Below, piece by piece: positions 7,523 through 16,626 of a stretch of 64,000 nt of DNA (its first letter is position 1; every line of letters starts with the position of its first letter). The position numbers and the translations under genes are program-made. The DNA comes from Planococcus salinus (GTDB taxonomy: Bacteria; Bacillota; Bacilli; Bacillales_A; Planococcaceae). Under the pieces are notes generated by a model that saw nothing but the letters and a program-made list of their open reading frames with translations, ran no database searches and had not been told where the DNA came from. Where the stretch lies: positions 331,621 to 395,620 of the forward strand of contig NZ_RIAX01000003.1 of assembly GCF_003719725.1 (NCBI RefSeq), read 5' to 3'.

Positions 7523-8023
7523 TTGAAGATTTTAGATTGGATTGAAAGCGCTTTCTCGGCGGTTTTTTTTCTTGCAGGCATTGCCATCAGCCTCTACTCC
7601 GTGTTTATGAGGTATATTATGGAATCTTCTCAAAGCTGGGCAACTGAAATTTATACGATGCTTTTGGTGTGGGCAATCTTTATCGGCTTTTCGACAGCCC
7701 TGAGGGAAGACAAACACATCGCCATTGACGTCCTCTATGATCGATTTGGACCTACTATGAAAAGAGTATCGCAAGTAATTATTCTGCTTATCGGCATCGC
7801 TTTCAGCATCTTCATTATTTGGACTGGCATGGATATGGTCACGACCGCTTATGCCCAAGGCATTAAAACCATCGATGTAGGTTTTCCAATCTGGATTAAC
7901 TATTTGATCATGCCGATTGCGGGAACTTTATTGTTTATCCGCTTTTGTGAAAAAGCATACCGATTCTTTGTAATGAAAGAGGAAGTAGTCAGTGGAGGTG
8001 ATGCCGAATGGAAGCAGCTGTAG
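7523..8023 (+). CDS. dctQ: TRAP transporter small permease DctQ
   Basis: This is a 166-residue membrane protein with four hydrophobic segments. The DctQ motif region RYIMESSQSWATEIYTMLLVWAIFIGFSTALREDKHIAIDV carries the conserved E-x-x-R-x-x-L-V-W-like block. The start is the TTG at 7523 with GGAGG seven bases before it; an in-frame upstream TTG has no ribosome site. The gene overlaps dctM by 16 bases. It bridges the DctP binding protein and the DctM channel in a Na+-driven uptake system. A perfect cre box lies over codons 7-12, so CcpA could block elongation here. Confidence 0.9.
   Translation: MKILDWIESAFSAVFFLAGIAISLYSVFMRYIMESSQSWATEIYTMLLVWAIFIGFSTALREDKHIAIDVLYDRFGPTMKRVSQVIILLIGIAFSIFIIWTGMDMVTTAYAQGIKTIDVGFPIWINYLIMPIAGTLLFIRFCEKAYRFFVMKEEVVSGGDAEWKQL
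7543..7556. promoter_or_regulatory. consensus cre (CcpA) box inside dctQ
   Basis: TGAAAGCGCTTTCT matches TGWAARCGYTWNCW at all 14 positions and is a near-perfect palindrome. Location inside the 5' coding region is typical of roadblock-type catabolite repression in Bacillales. Confidence 0.65.
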
Positions 8024-9273
8024 TTGTCATTGTACTATTGTTCGTACTCGCCTTTTTAAGAGTCCCGATTGCGATTAGTCTGGCAGTTTCGAGTATCGTT
8101 GGCCTTTATATGGTTGATTTTTCCCTCAACACCGTTATTCAAAGAATGTTTACGGGTGTCAACAGCACCACGTTGATGGCAATTCCGGGATTTGTATTTG
8201 CCGGCCTGATTATGGCCAAAGGCGGAATTTCCAAGTACTTGATCGAATGCATTCGTGCTTGGGTTGGCCATACAAAAGGCGGATTATCGGTTGTTACGGT
8301 TCTCACTTGTATGGTGTTTGCTGCTATTTCCGGATCCAGTCCGGCCACTGCCGCAGCTATTGGTGCCATCATGATTCCGATGATGGTGAAAGCGGGTTAT
8401 GAGAAAAAATATTCCATGGGTCTCGTGGCTGCAGCAGGAACACTTGGAATCTTGCTTCCACCATCGATTCCACTCATTCTTTATGGGTCAGTTTCCGAAC
8501 AATCCACAGGCCGCTTGTTTTCTGCAGGAATTCTGCCCGGCATTCTCCTGGGAGCTGCCTTAATCGTTTATGCAGTATTTGTAGCTTATCGGAAAAATTA
8601 TGGCGGCTTGCCGAAAGTTCCCTTAAATGAACGATGGAGACCGACTCTCAAAGCTTTTTGGGGACTCATCATGCCGGTTCTGATCTTGGGCAGTATTTAT
8701 ACTGGAATTGTAACACCGACCGAAGCATCATTTTTAGCTGCTTTTTATGCATTGCTCATTTCGTTCCTTATTTACCGGGAAATGACCTGGCATAAATTTA
8801 AAGAAATCCTATTAGAATCGATTAACACCACTTCAATGATTTTCCTGATTATCGCTGCGGCGCTTGTATTTGGAATGTTCTTAACAACTGAACAAGTTCC
8901 TCAGGATTTTGCTGCCTGGGTCAGTGACAGTGGATTCAATAAATGGATGTTCCTCCTTATCGTGAGTTTGCTGTTCTTTGTACTCGGAATGTTCCTGGAA
9001 CCGACAGCCATTATCCTGATCACATTACCGATTTTCCTGCCGATTATCGCGGCGTTGGAAATCGATGTCATCCATTTTGCAATTATCATGGTGGTGAATA
9101 TGGAGCTCGGAATGATTACTCCGCCAGTGGGACTGAACTTATTCGTGGTCAGTGGGATAGCAGAAGAAAAAGTCGAGAGTGTAATAAGAGGGGTTGTCCC
9201 ATTTTTCGCTATTTTTGTCCTAGTACTCGTCATTATCATTATCTTCCCGGAAATTTCATTGATTCTTACGTAG
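8008..9273 (+). CDS. dctM: TRAP transporter large permease DctM
   Basis: This is a 421-residue channel subunit with about 12 transmembrane segments. Typical DctM motifs are present: GGISKYLIECIRAWVGHTKGGLSVVTVLTCMVFAAISGSSPATAAAIGAIMIP in the first half and MELGMITPPVGLNLFVVSGIA near the end. It overlaps dctQ and has its own GGAGGTG site at 7994-8000. It provides the Na+-coupled transport path for DctP-delivered organic acids. A strong bidirectional terminator follows. Confidence 0.93.
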   Translation: MEAAVVVIVLLFVLAFLRVPIAISLAVSSIVGLYMVDFSLNTVIQRMFTGVNSTTLMAIPGFVFAGLIMAKGGISKYLIECIRAWVGHTKGGLSVVTVLTCMVFAAISGSSPATAAAIGAIMIPMMVKAGYEKKYSMGLVAAAGTLGILLPPSIPLILYGSVSEQSTGRLFSAGILPGILLGAALIVYAVFVAYRKNYGGLPKVPLNERWRPTLKAFWGLIMPVLILGSIYTGIVTPTEASFLAAFYALLISFLIYREMTWHKFKEILLESINTTSMIFLIIAAALVFGMFLTTEQVPQDFAAWVSDSGFNKWMFLLIVSLLFFVLGMFLEPTAIILITLPIFLPIIAALEIDVIHFAIIMVVNMELGMITPPVGLNLFVVSGIAEEKVESVIRGVVPFFAIFVLVLVIIIIFPEISLILT

Positions 9274-9290
9274 CTGAATAGAATGGCAAA

Positions 9291-9335
9291 GCATAAGAAA
9301 AAGACGAGGAGAATCTCCTCGTCTTTTTCTTATGC
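9291..9335. terminator. bidirectional terminator between dctM and the AbgA-like gene
   Basis: Arms of about 22 bp (9291-9312 and 9314-9335) form a perfect stem with A- and T-rich flanks on both strands. It overlaps the stop codon of the leftward gene ending at 9330. Confidence 0.85.
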
Positions 9336-10628
9336 ATTGCTTAGCTTTTCAACTGAGCGATACAATACATCAACAGCTGCCTCCAGAGAAGCTTCATCAA
9401 AGTCAAAGCGTTCGTTATGATGACCTGCTGCAAGATCGCTGCCTACTATACAGTAAGTGGCTAAGCCGCCATTGGCTTTCACTTTTTCCATAAAATAAGT
9501 AGCATCTTCCGATCCTGCTGCATCGGGCAACCATGCTGTCACCGTGTCAAAGTGCGGGGAAGTTTTAGCTGTCTCCGCCAATTGATCGACCAGTTCAGCA
9601 CTTGGCATACTGCTTTTCGCTTCACCGACAATGTCGACTTCCACTTCCGCACCGTACATGCTGGCTGCCCCTTTCAAAACAAAAAGAGCCTGGGATCGAA
9701 TATAATCGTTCACTTCAGATGTTTCTCCACGTGTTTCAATTTTCATGGAGGCTTTTGATGGAATGATGTTGCGGCCAGTTCCGGCGTTCAACACACCGAC
9801 ATTGACGCGCGATGCGCCGCCGGAATGACGCGGAATTCCGTATAAACCAAGAACAGCTGATGAAGCAGCCATCAATGCGTTACGGCCTTCTTCAGGTTTT
9901 CCGCCAGCATGGGAAGCAACGCCTTTGAACACAACATCCATTTTGGTGGTGGCCAAAAATCCGGAGTTTCCAGCTACAAATTCTCGGGATGGTACGCCTA
10001 CTCCCAAATGCATGGCGATAAAAACATCGACGTCATCTACGACCCCTGCTTCCACCATGGATTTTGCTCCACGCGTCCCTTCTTCTGCCGGTTGGAAAAT
10101 CAATTTAATGGTTCCAGCCAATTTTTCTTTTTGTTCCATCACCATTTTGGCCAGGCCAAGCCCGATGGACGTGTGGCCATCATGGCCGCATGCGTGCATT
10201 TTAAAATCATTTAATGACGTGAAGCCTTTTTCAAACGGGATGTGCCCGTCCGACATGTCTTCCTGAATATCAAGAGCATCCATGTCGAACCGATAGGCGA
10301 CAACCGGTCCAGGCTTTCCTGTCTTAAGTGTGGCAACAACGCCGGTCATGCCTCCTTCAAATTTCGGAAGCCAGTCGACATCTGCGCCATTTTCCTCTGC
10401 CCATTTATAATGAGCATCCAACACTTCCTTAGAAGGCACGCCCATTCGTTCATCCGCTTTCATCACTTCACCCGCTACCTGCAGTCCATAGCCGAGCGAT
10501 TCCAAGTAACTTGCCACCAATGAGGCTGTCCGCATTTCCAAAAATGCGGATTCCGCATGCTTATGCAAATCGCGGCGCCAACTGATCAATTGGTTTTGAA
10601 GATTTTCATTAACTATTTTTTCCGTCAC
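9330..10628 (-). CDS. M20 family amidohydrolase, AbgA-like
   Basis: This 432-residue metal-dependent hydrolase has the M20D motifs RRDLHKHAE at the start, YRFDMDALDI, then MHACGHDGHTSIGLGLA, IKLIFQPAEEGTRGAKSM and VASHAGGKPEEGRNAL. The cysteine and histidines of ACGHDGH and the EE pair are metal-site residues. A 60-residue insertion after residue 55 and the high overall length resemble AbgA, one subunit of p-aminobenzoyl-glutamate hydrolase. The downstream-of-AbgT arrangement supports that comparison. The GTG start at 10628 follows GAGGAG. It is probably cotranscribed with the transporter upstream, 20 bases away. The actual amide substrate is not known. Confidence 0.85.
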   Translation of the reverse strand: MTEKIVNENLQNQLISWRRDLHKHAESAFLEMRTASLVASYLESLGYGLQVAGEVMKADERMGVPSKEVLDAHYKWAEENGADVDWLPKFEGGMTGVVATLKTGKPGPVVAYRFDMDALDIQEDMSDGHIPFEKGFTSLNDFKMHACGHDGHTSIGLGLAKMVMEQKEKLAGTIKLIFQPAEEGTRGAKSMVEAGVVDDVDVFIAMHLGVGVPSREFVAGNSGFLATTKMDVVFKGVASHAGGKPEEGRNALMAASSAVLGLYGIPRHSGGASRVNVGVLNAGTGRNIIPSKASMKIETRGETSEVNDYIRSQALFVLKGAASMYGAEVEVDIVGEAKSSMPSAELVDQLAETAKTSPHFDTVTAWLPDAAGSEDATYFMEKVKANGGLATYCIVGSDLAAGHHNERFDFDEASLEAAVDVLYRSVEKLSNA

Positions 10629-10648
10629 ATGATCTCCTCATTTCGTCA

Positions 10649-12178
10649 TTATAGGAAAGGTGTAATTCCTGGTCCGTATTGGAAACCTGCAAAGAAGAAA
10701 ATCAGGAACAAAATGATCCAGACAGTCAAGAAAGATAACGTATATGGAATCATCAATGAAATCAACGTTCCCATCCCCGCATTTTTATCGTACTGTCTCA
10801 AGAAAGACAAAACAACGATAAAGTATGGGTTCAGAGGTGTGATGATATTGGTGGATGAATCCCCCATCCGGTAAGCCATTTGTGTGAATGCCGGGTGATA
10901 GCCCAATTGCATGAACAATGGGATAAAAACAGGGGCTTCCAACGCCCACTTGGCAGATCCTGATGTAATCAGGAAATTCAGCAAAGACGTAAAGATGATG
11001 TACCCGACAATTAAGTAGATACCAGTGAAATTAATGTCTTCCAATAATACCGCGCCGTTTACAGCAACCCATGTCCCGATATTCGACCAGGTGAAATAGG
11101 CAATAAACTGGGAAGCCGCAAAGATCAAAACAATAAATCCGGACATATCCTTGATGGATTCGCCCATGTGGCCGACAGCATCCTTGGAAGATTTAATCGT
11201 TCCGACCGTCACCCCGTACGCTACACCAACAGAAAGGAAGAGCCCCAGAATAACCGGCACAATTCCTGACAGGAATGGCGATGGAATGATGCCACCGTCT
11301 TCGTTGCGAAGCGGAGAATCCGGCCAAAGAATTGCAACCAATAGCAAGGCGATATAGGCAAGAGCTGCCAACACTGCATTACGTAAACCTTTATTCGCTT
11401 TCGGGTGTTCTTCTGAACTTACGTCAACAACCGCGCCGCCTTCATACTTCCCAAGTTTCGGCTCGATGATTTTTTCAGTTACCAAAGCTGCCACAACTGT
11501 CATGACAAAAACAGAGACAATGTTGAAATACCAGTTATCGGCAGGAGTAACGACCAATGTATCGTCTAAAATAGCCGCCGCTTCCGTGGAGATCCCTGAA
11601 AGTAAAGCGTCCGTCCCGACAATCAGCAAGTTGGCCGTAAAGCCGGCGCCCGCGCTGGCAAAGCCGACAGCAAGACCCGCAAGCGGGTGACGTCCCAGTT
11701 TGTAAAATACCATTGCCGCCAATGGCGGGATCAGAATTTGAGCAGCATCAGAGGCAATATTCCCCATGATACCAACAAACGCTACAGCATATGTCACCAT
11801 CGATGCCGGAGCCTTCATAATTGTCTTTCGTATAGCCGTTTCAAGCAATCCGACTTTTTCTGCCAATCCAATACCGAGCATAATCGCCAGCACAGTGCCG
11901 AGTGGCGCAAAGCCCGTAAAGTTCGTCAGCATGGAAGTGAGAATGTATTGAAGGCCTTCTCCTGACATAAGGTTTTGGATAGCCAGTGTTTCTCCGGTAC
12001 CCGGGTGAACGACTGAAGCGTTGAACAAACTGAAAATGTATGAAGCGATAATGACTGCAATCGCTAAGTATACGAAAATCATGAATGGATCAGGCAACCT
12101 GTTCCCCAATTTCTCAACTGTATTCAAAAACCGAATAAAAAACCCGTTTTTCTTTCCGTTTTCTTCTGGCTTTTTCAT
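10649..12178 (-). CDS. abgT: AbgT family transporter (p-aminobenzoyl-glutamate type)
   Basis: This 509-residue integral membrane protein starts MKKPEENGKKNGFF and has about 11-13 hydrophobic segments. Family landmarks are VEKLGNRLPDPFMIFVYL, FTGFAPLGTVLAIMLGIGLAEKVGLLE, a GFTANLLIVGTDALLSGIST hairpin and GDSSTNIITPLNPYFIVVL near the end. AbgT proteins import p-aminobenzoyl-glutamate; some homologues export sulfonamides. The ATG at 12178 has AAGGAGG upstream, and the upstream in-frame codons have no ribosome site. Adjacent M20 hydrolases on both sides point to import followed by amide hydrolysis. Confidence 0.92.
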   Translation of the reverse strand: MKKPEENGKKNGFFIRFLNTVEKLGNRLPDPFMIFVYLAIAVIIASYIFSLFNASVVHPGTGETLAIQNLMSGEGLQYILTSMLTNFTGFAPLGTVLAIMLGIGLAEKVGLLETAIRKTIMKAPASMVTYAVAFVGIMGNIASDAAQILIPPLAAMVFYKLGRHPLAGLAVGFASAGAGFTANLLIVGTDALLSGISTEAAAILDDTLVVTPADNWYFNIVSVFVMTVVAALVTEKIIEPKLGKYEGGAVVDVSSEEHPKANKGLRNAVLAALAYIALLLVAILWPDSPLRNEDGGIIPSPFLSGIVPVILGLFLSVGVAYGVTVGTIKSSKDAVGHMGESIKDMSGFIVLIFAASQFIAYFTWSNIGTWVAVNGAVLLEDINFTGIYLIVGYIIFTSLLNFLITSGSAKWALEAPVFIPLFMQLGYHPAFTQMAYRMGDSSTNIITPLNPYFIVVLSFLRQYDKNAGMGTLISLMIPYTLSFLTVWIILFLIFFFAGFQYGPGITPFL

Positions 12179-12318
12179 CTTGTGCCTCCTTTTCAAATTC
12201 AAAATAAAAATCAACTAATAATTATTATATGCAAACCCTATTATTCTAATCAAGATAATCTTTTTACTGCGTTTTGCTTCTTTCCGCCCTTCCCCCGGAG
12301 ATAAGAGACGGAGATACC

Positions 12319-13494
12319 TTACGAATCAACCGCTGTCAATTTTTGAAGAGCGCTGAGGGTCACGTTTGTCATGGTGTCCACTCCCACCTTAATCGCATCT
12401 TCATTAAAATAGAACTCCGGATCATGCAGTGCTTTCTGGATGTCGACTCCTTCTCTAGCACAGCCCAACCAGTAGAAAGCACCAGGAATTTCTTTCAGGA
12501 AACGGGAGAAATCCTCTCCGGCCATGGAAGGTTCCACTTCCGGAATACTTTCTCCTCCCAATGTTTCCGCAGCTGTTTCCCGAACCAGCTTTGCCCATTC
12601 AGGAGTGTTGATCGTAGCATCATAACCGTCTACATATTTGAAATCGATTTCCACTTCATAAGCGGTTTCAAATCCTTTGACCAAGTTTTCCATTCGCTGC
12701 TTGACTGTCTTTTTCGCCTCTTGGCTGTAAGTCCGCACGGTTCCTTTCAGCTCCACTTGGTCGGCGATGACATTGTAGCGGTACCCTCCGTTAATGGTTC
12801 CAATCGTAATGACAGCGGACTCCAGCGGATTAACGTTCCGGCTGACAATCGACTGCAGCGCAGAAATGAATTCTGCCGTCACGACCACGGCATCCTTTCC
12901 CAGATGAGGCATGCTGGCATGTCCGCCGACGCCTTTAATGGTAAAGGATAACGTATCCGAAGCCCCCATCATTTCTTTGTCTCTGACACCAATCTGACCT
13001 ACCGGAAGGCTTGGCCAAACATGCTGGCCAAAAATGACATCCGGCTTGTACTCATCAAACACCCCGTCTTCCATCATCGGTCTTGCCCCGCCAATCGGCG
13101 AAGTTTCCTCGTTAGGCTGGAAAACCAGCAGAACCCGCCCCGGGAATTCAGATTTCTTCTCTTGAAGTTTGAAAGCTGTTCCGAGCAGCATTGCAGTGTG
13201 TGCATCATGTCCACAGGCATGCATCTTCCCGTCCACTTTCGACTTGAACTCCACATCTGTTTTTTCCAGAATCGGTAAAGCATCTATATCCGCACGCAAC
13301 GCTACTGTCCCACCTTCGCTGCCGCCTTCAATAATTCCGAGAACACCGGTTTTGGCAAAGCCGGTTTTAAACGGGATGCCCGCATTCGTCAACTCATCTT
13401 GAATCCGCTTGGATGTTTCCCACTCTTCTCCGCCCAGTTCCGGCTGTTCGTGCAGCGCCCTTCTTACCTCTTTTACACGCTCGTATATTGTCAT
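12319..13494 (-). CDS. M20D family amidohydrolase (N-acyl amino acid / hippurate hydrolase-like)
   Basis: This 391-residue cytoplasmic amidohydrolase has RRALHEQPELGGEEWETS, then ALRADIDALPI, MHACGHDAHTAMLLGTA, LVFQPNEETSPIGGARPM and GHASMPHLGKDAVV. These are the binuclear metal-site and dimerisation motifs of the aminoacylase-1/IAA-hydrolase group. Relatives hydrolyse N-acyl amino acids, hippurate or N-acetyl-diaminopimelate. It precedes abgT in the same direction with a 140-base gap, so it may be under a separate promoter. I favour peptide or acyl-amino-acid use with AbgT rather than lysine biosynthesis, since no dap genes are near. Confidence 0.87.
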   Translation of the reverse strand: MTIYERVKEVRRALHEQPELGGEEWETSKRIQDELTNAGIPFKTGFAKTGVLGIIEGGSEGGTVALRADIDALPILEKTDVEFKSKVDGKMHACGHDAHTAMLLGTAFKLQEKKSEFPGRVLLVFQPNEETSPIGGARPMMEDGVFDEYKPDVIFGQHVWPSLPVGQIGVRDKEMMGASDTLSFTIKGVGGHASMPHLGKDAVVVTAEFISALQSIVSRNVNPLESAVITIGTINGGYRYNVIADQVELKGTVRTYSQEAKKTVKQRMENLVKGFETAYEVEIDFKYVDGYDATINTPEWAKLVRETAAETLGGESIPEVEPSMAGEDFSRFLKEIPGAFYWLGCAREGVDIQKALHDPEFYFNEDAIKVGVDTMTNVTLSALQKLTAVDS

Positions 13495-13542
13495 CAGCTG
13501 TCTCCCTTTCTTTTTGACTCTTAATTCGAGAATATCACATAG

Positions 13543-13556
13543 CGTAAGCGGTTACT
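13543..13556. promoter_or_regulatory. possible cre-like site upstream of the M20D gene
   Basis: CGTAAGCGGTTACT matches the CcpA consensus at 12 of 14 positions. It is about 50 bases upstream of the leftward hydrolase and 70 bases upstream of the rightward one. Weak evidence. Confidence 0.25.
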
Positions 13557-13625
13557 AAAACAATTTTCAAAAAAACAGATTATGTTACTATTGATTCATA
13601 AGCAAATCGAAGGGATTGATGAAAA

Positions 13626-14861
13626 TTGAAAATCGATATCGAACGTTTAATGAATGAGGTTGAGCGCTATGCGTCCTATGGAAAACAGCCGACTGGAGGC
13701 ATTACGAGACCCAGCTTCAGTAAAGAGGATTACCAGGTGAGGGAATTGTTCTCAACGCAGCTGGAAGACCTGGGATTGTCGGTATCCGTTGATCCCATTG
13801 CCAATGTGTGGGGAACGCTGAAAGGTGATGGCCACAGTGACAAGCCGATTGTCCTCGGTTCGCATCTGGACACCGTCCCCAATGGCGGAAAGTATGATGG
13901 AGCACTTGGCGTGCTGGTGGCAAAAGAAATCGTGCAGACTTTGATCGATCAGCAAAGAACTCTGAAGCATCCGCTTCAAATCGTTTCTTTTACAGCTGAA
14001 GAAGCAAACGAATTCAACTTTGCTACGATGGGCAGCCGTGCTTTCACCGGGAAATTGACGGCCAATGAGTTGAGCGAAGCACAAAACAACGAAGGATTGA
14101 AATTGGTGGATGCTGTAAAAAAAGCCGGAGGGGATATTTCTCAAGTATCCGATGCCAACAGCAAAAACCTGGCCGCGTTTTTTGAACTGCATATTGAACA
14201 GGGAAAAAAGTTGGAGAAGCAGAACCTGCCAGTCGGTGTAGTGAACAGAATCGTTGGAATATCACGTGACATTGTCAGCGTTGATGGCGAACAGAACCAT
14301 TCGGGTACCACCATGATGACCGAGCGAAAAGATGCTTTAGCAGCAGCAGGAGAAATGGTTGCGACTGTCCAGCGCTTGGCCAAACAAGTGAATACGGATG
14401 CTGTCGCTACTGTGGGGAAATTTGATGTATTTCCAAATGCCGCTAACATCATCCCTGGGCGTGTGGAATTTGTGCTGGAAGTCCGGTCAGCAGACAAGCA
14501 GGAACGCGAAGCGCTGGTTGACGGGATTCATCAATTATTCGAAGCAATCAAAGAACAGTACGGAGTGTCTGTGTCCATAAAAAATATTTATGATACTCAG
14601 GAAGCCGTATTCGACCAGGAACTTGTCGAGCTTCTGGAACAGTCGGCAAAAACGATCGATGTCCCTTATGCTGTTCTTCCAAGTATGGCAGGACATGATG
14701 CCCTGCACCTGGCCGGAGTCACCAAATCCGCCATGCTGTTTGTAAAAAGCATAAAAGGCATCAGCCACAACCCTGAAGAATTGAGCCTGAAAGAAGATAT
14801 CGAACAAAGCGCCAATGTTTTATTGAATGCCATTTTACTGGCAGATGAAAAACTTTCATGA
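13626..14861 (+). CDS. Zn-dependent M20 hydrolase, allantoate amidohydrolase / N-carbamoyl-L-amino acid hydrolase family
   Basis: This 411-residue protein belongs to the AllC/AmaB/HyuC branch. Visible landmarks are VLGSHLDTVPNGGKYDGALGVLV (metal ligands H and D), FTAEEANEFNFATMGSRAFTG, AFFELHIEQGKKLE, GEQNHSGTTMMTERKDAL and MAGHDALHL near the end. Family members split N-carbamoyl groups or allantoate, releasing ammonia. No hydantoinase or allantoinase is adjacent, so the substrate is undetermined; N-carbamoyl or N-acyl amino acids would suit the neighbourhood. The TTG start at 13626 lies ten bases after GAAGGGA; an internal ATG at residue 9 is the alternative. Confidence 0.85.
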   Translation: MKIDIERLMNEVERYASYGKQPTGGITRPSFSKEDYQVRELFSTQLEDLGLSVSVDPIANVWGTLKGDGHSDKPIVLGSHLDTVPNGGKYDGALGVLVAKEIVQTLIDQQRTLKHPLQIVSFTAEEANEFNFATMGSRAFTGKLTANELSEAQNNEGLKLVDAVKKAGGDISQVSDANSKNLAAFFELHIEQGKKLEKQNLPVGVVNRIVGISRDIVSVDGEQNHSGTTMMTERKDALAAAGEMVATVQRLAKQVNTDAVATVGKFDVFPNAANIIPGRVEFVLEVRSADKQEREALVDGIHQLFEAIKEQYGVSVSIKNIYDTQEAVFDQELVELLEQSAKTIDVPYAVLPSMAGHDALHLAGVTKSAMLFVKSIKGISHNPEELSLKEDIEQSANVLLNAILLADEKLS

Positions 14862-14873
14862 TTTTTCCATAAC

Positions 14874-14909
14874 AAAACCCGCCCCTTAACTTTTTGAAGG
14901 GCGGGTTTT
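14874..14909. terminator. bidirectional terminator between the AllC-like gene and terD
   Basis: AAAACCCGCCC (14874-14884) pairs with GGGCGGGTTTT (14899-14909). It serves the rightward hydrolase and the leftward Ter cluster, which ends here. Confidence 0.85.
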
Positions 14910-14925
14910 CAATTTTATCGTTGGA

Positions 14926-15504
14926 TCAGCTCAAGCCGAAGTCGTTGACGAGAGCAGCAAGGCCGCCTTGATAACCGCTGCCGATTGCGTTGAATTTCCA
15001 CTCACCACCGTGGCGATACAACTCACCGACGACAAGAGCCGTTTCGATGGAGAAGTCTTCCCCAAGGTCATAGCGCAAAACTTCTTCGTTTGTGCTTTCG
15101 TTGACGATGCGGATAAATGCATTTGAAACCTGGCCGAAGTTCTGTCCACGGCTGTCAGCTTCATGGATTGTTACAGTAAAGACAACTTTATGGATGTCTG
15201 CCGGAACATTCGGCAAATCGACGATTACTTGCTCGTCATCGCCTTCTCCTTCACCGGTCAGGTTATCTCCGGTATGCGTGACGGAACCATTTCCGCCGAC
15301 CAGGTTATTATAGAAGATAAAATCTTCAGGACCACGGGACTTGCCGTTTTCTCCTACAAGGAAAACAGAAGCGTCCAGGTCAAAGTCGCCACCGCCGCTG
15401 TATTTGTTCGTATCCCAGCCAAGTCCGACAGTTACTTTTGTCAGTCCCGGGTTTGTTTTTGTTAAATCGATTTTTTGGCCTTTTGATAAGTTGATTGTTG
15501 ACAT
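14926..15504 (-). CDS. terD: TerD family stress protein (last gene of the Ter cluster)
   Basis: This is a 192-residue calcium-binding TerD protein. It has the conserved start [22 protein letters not shown], the acidic DFDLDASVF strand, [16 protein letters not shown] and the C-terminal [23 protein letters not shown]. The aspartates and the GEGEGDDE loop form the family's calcium sites. TerD proteins act in tellurite, phage and envelope-stress resistance and are thought to sense calcium at the membrane. The start is ATG at 15504, eight bases after GAGGAGG; a TTG two codons earlier is less likely. It follows telA by 18 bases. Confidence 0.93.
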   Translation of the reverse strand: MSTINLSKGQKIDLTKTNPGLTKVTVGLGWDTNKYSGGGDFDLDASVFLVGENGKSRGPEDFIFYNNLVGGNGSVTHTGDNLTGEGEGDDEQVIVDLPNVPADIHKVVFTVTIHEADSRGQNFGQVSNAFIRIVNESTNEEVLRYDLGEDFSIETALVVGELYRHGGEWKFNAIGSGYQGGLAALVNDFGLS

Positions 15505-15522
15505 ACTCAATTCCTCCTCAGA

Positions 15523-16605
15523 TCAATTGGTTTTTCTTTGGGCATCTTCGTATTTCTTTTGCAACTCTTCAATTCGGACACGGCCTTCTTCGCGCATTTT
15601 GCGGTTCTCTTCTTCAATTGCGCGCGTGTCGTTCATCCCTTGCATAATAGTCTCCCATGTTTGTTCGATGGTTTCAATCTTGATGCTCGGTTGACCGGAC
15701 ATGCGCGCAATATCCACGCTCTGGCGTGAAATATCATTGGCGTTGTTGATCAGCATTTCGTTGGTCCGGCGATCCAACTCATTCATCGACTCGGAAACCA
15801 GGTTTTGGCGCTTCGCCGCAATCGCATTGATCAAGCCGGTTTTGAAAATAGGAATCGTGGTGACGAACGCAGAGTTGATCTTTCCGATCAGTTTTGTGTT
15901 CCCCCGCTGCAGCATACGGATTTGAGGCGCCGCCTGGTACGACACTTGTTTAGCCATTTCCAGATCGTAGACGCGCTGTTCCAATAATTCGATGGCGTTC
16001 TGCAAAGAGTTCAGCTCCATCAACGCCATTTGGTCACCTGACTCGGCCTTTTTCCTTACAGCCGGTTCCTGCGCTTTCAATTCCTGCACTTTTACATCAC
16101 CGGCAGCAATGTACTTCTCCAGCTCCATAAAGTACTGGAAGTTCTGGTCGTATAACTCTTCTAAAGTAGTGGTGGATTTTTTCATTTCCGATTCGTACTT
16201 TGTGATTTCCACGTATACTTTATCAATTTCCGTTCCCATCGTCTGATACTTATTAAACAGCTGCTCAATCATTTTGTTGCCTTTATTAAAAATTTTGTTG
16301 AAGAAGCCTTTCTTTTCAACGAAATCCTTTTTGTCGAATTTATCCATGATTTTTCCGAGCTGCCGTAATAGTTCACTGGATTCCTCCATGCTGTTGGCCT
16401 GCACGGAATTCAGTACTTTTCCTGTAAAAGCCGAAATCTCATTTGCCGGCTCGCGGCCGAACTCCAACAATTCAATTTGGTTTTTCGGGTCAATTTTCGA
16501 AGCCAATTGCAGCACTTCCGGATCTTGTTTGAGCTTTGTCTGCAATTCATTTTCATCTTTCATGATCAATTCCTGTTGTTCAATCTGATCTGGCATTGTA
16601 TTCAT
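15523..16605 (-). CDS. telA: TelA/KlaA family toxic-anion resistance protein (YceH-like)
   Basis: This is a 360-residue, mainly helical, charged cytoplasmic protein. It matches the TelA family through ASKIDPKNQIELLEFGREPANEISAFTGKVLN near the N-terminus and the long coiled-coil centre. The end includes NTKLIGKINSAFVTTIPIFKTGLINAIAAKRQNLV, which is a highly conserved family block. The last 40 residues are a coiled coil. In B. subtilis the counterpart is YceH in the yceCDEFGH operon. It is second from the end of this leftward cluster, between yceG and terD. Biochemical role is unknown. Confidence 0.9.
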   Translation of the reverse strand: MNTMPDQIEQQELIMKDENELQTKLKQDPEVLQLASKIDPKNQIELLEFGREPANEISAFTGKVLNSVQANSMEESSELLRQLGKIMDKFDKKDFVEKKGFFNKIFNKGNKMIEQLFNKYQTMGTEIDKVYVEITKYESEMKKSTTTLEELYDQNFQYFMELEKYIAAGDVKVQELKAQEPAVRKKAESGDQMALMELNSLQNAIELLEQRVYDLEMAKQVSYQAAPQIRMLQRGNTKLIGKINSAFVTTIPIFKTGLINAIAAKRQNLVSESMNELDRRTNEMLINNANDISRQSVDIARMSGQPSIKIETIEQTWETIMQGMNDTRAIEEENRKMREEGRVRIEELQKKYEDAQRKTN

Positions 16606-16626
16606 CCTGTTTCCCTCCTTTATTGG

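Noticed and set aside
12274..12951. 225-codon frame on the plus strand
   Set aside because: It is antisense to the M20D hydrolase and has no translation signal. The real gene is well supported by metal-site motifs.
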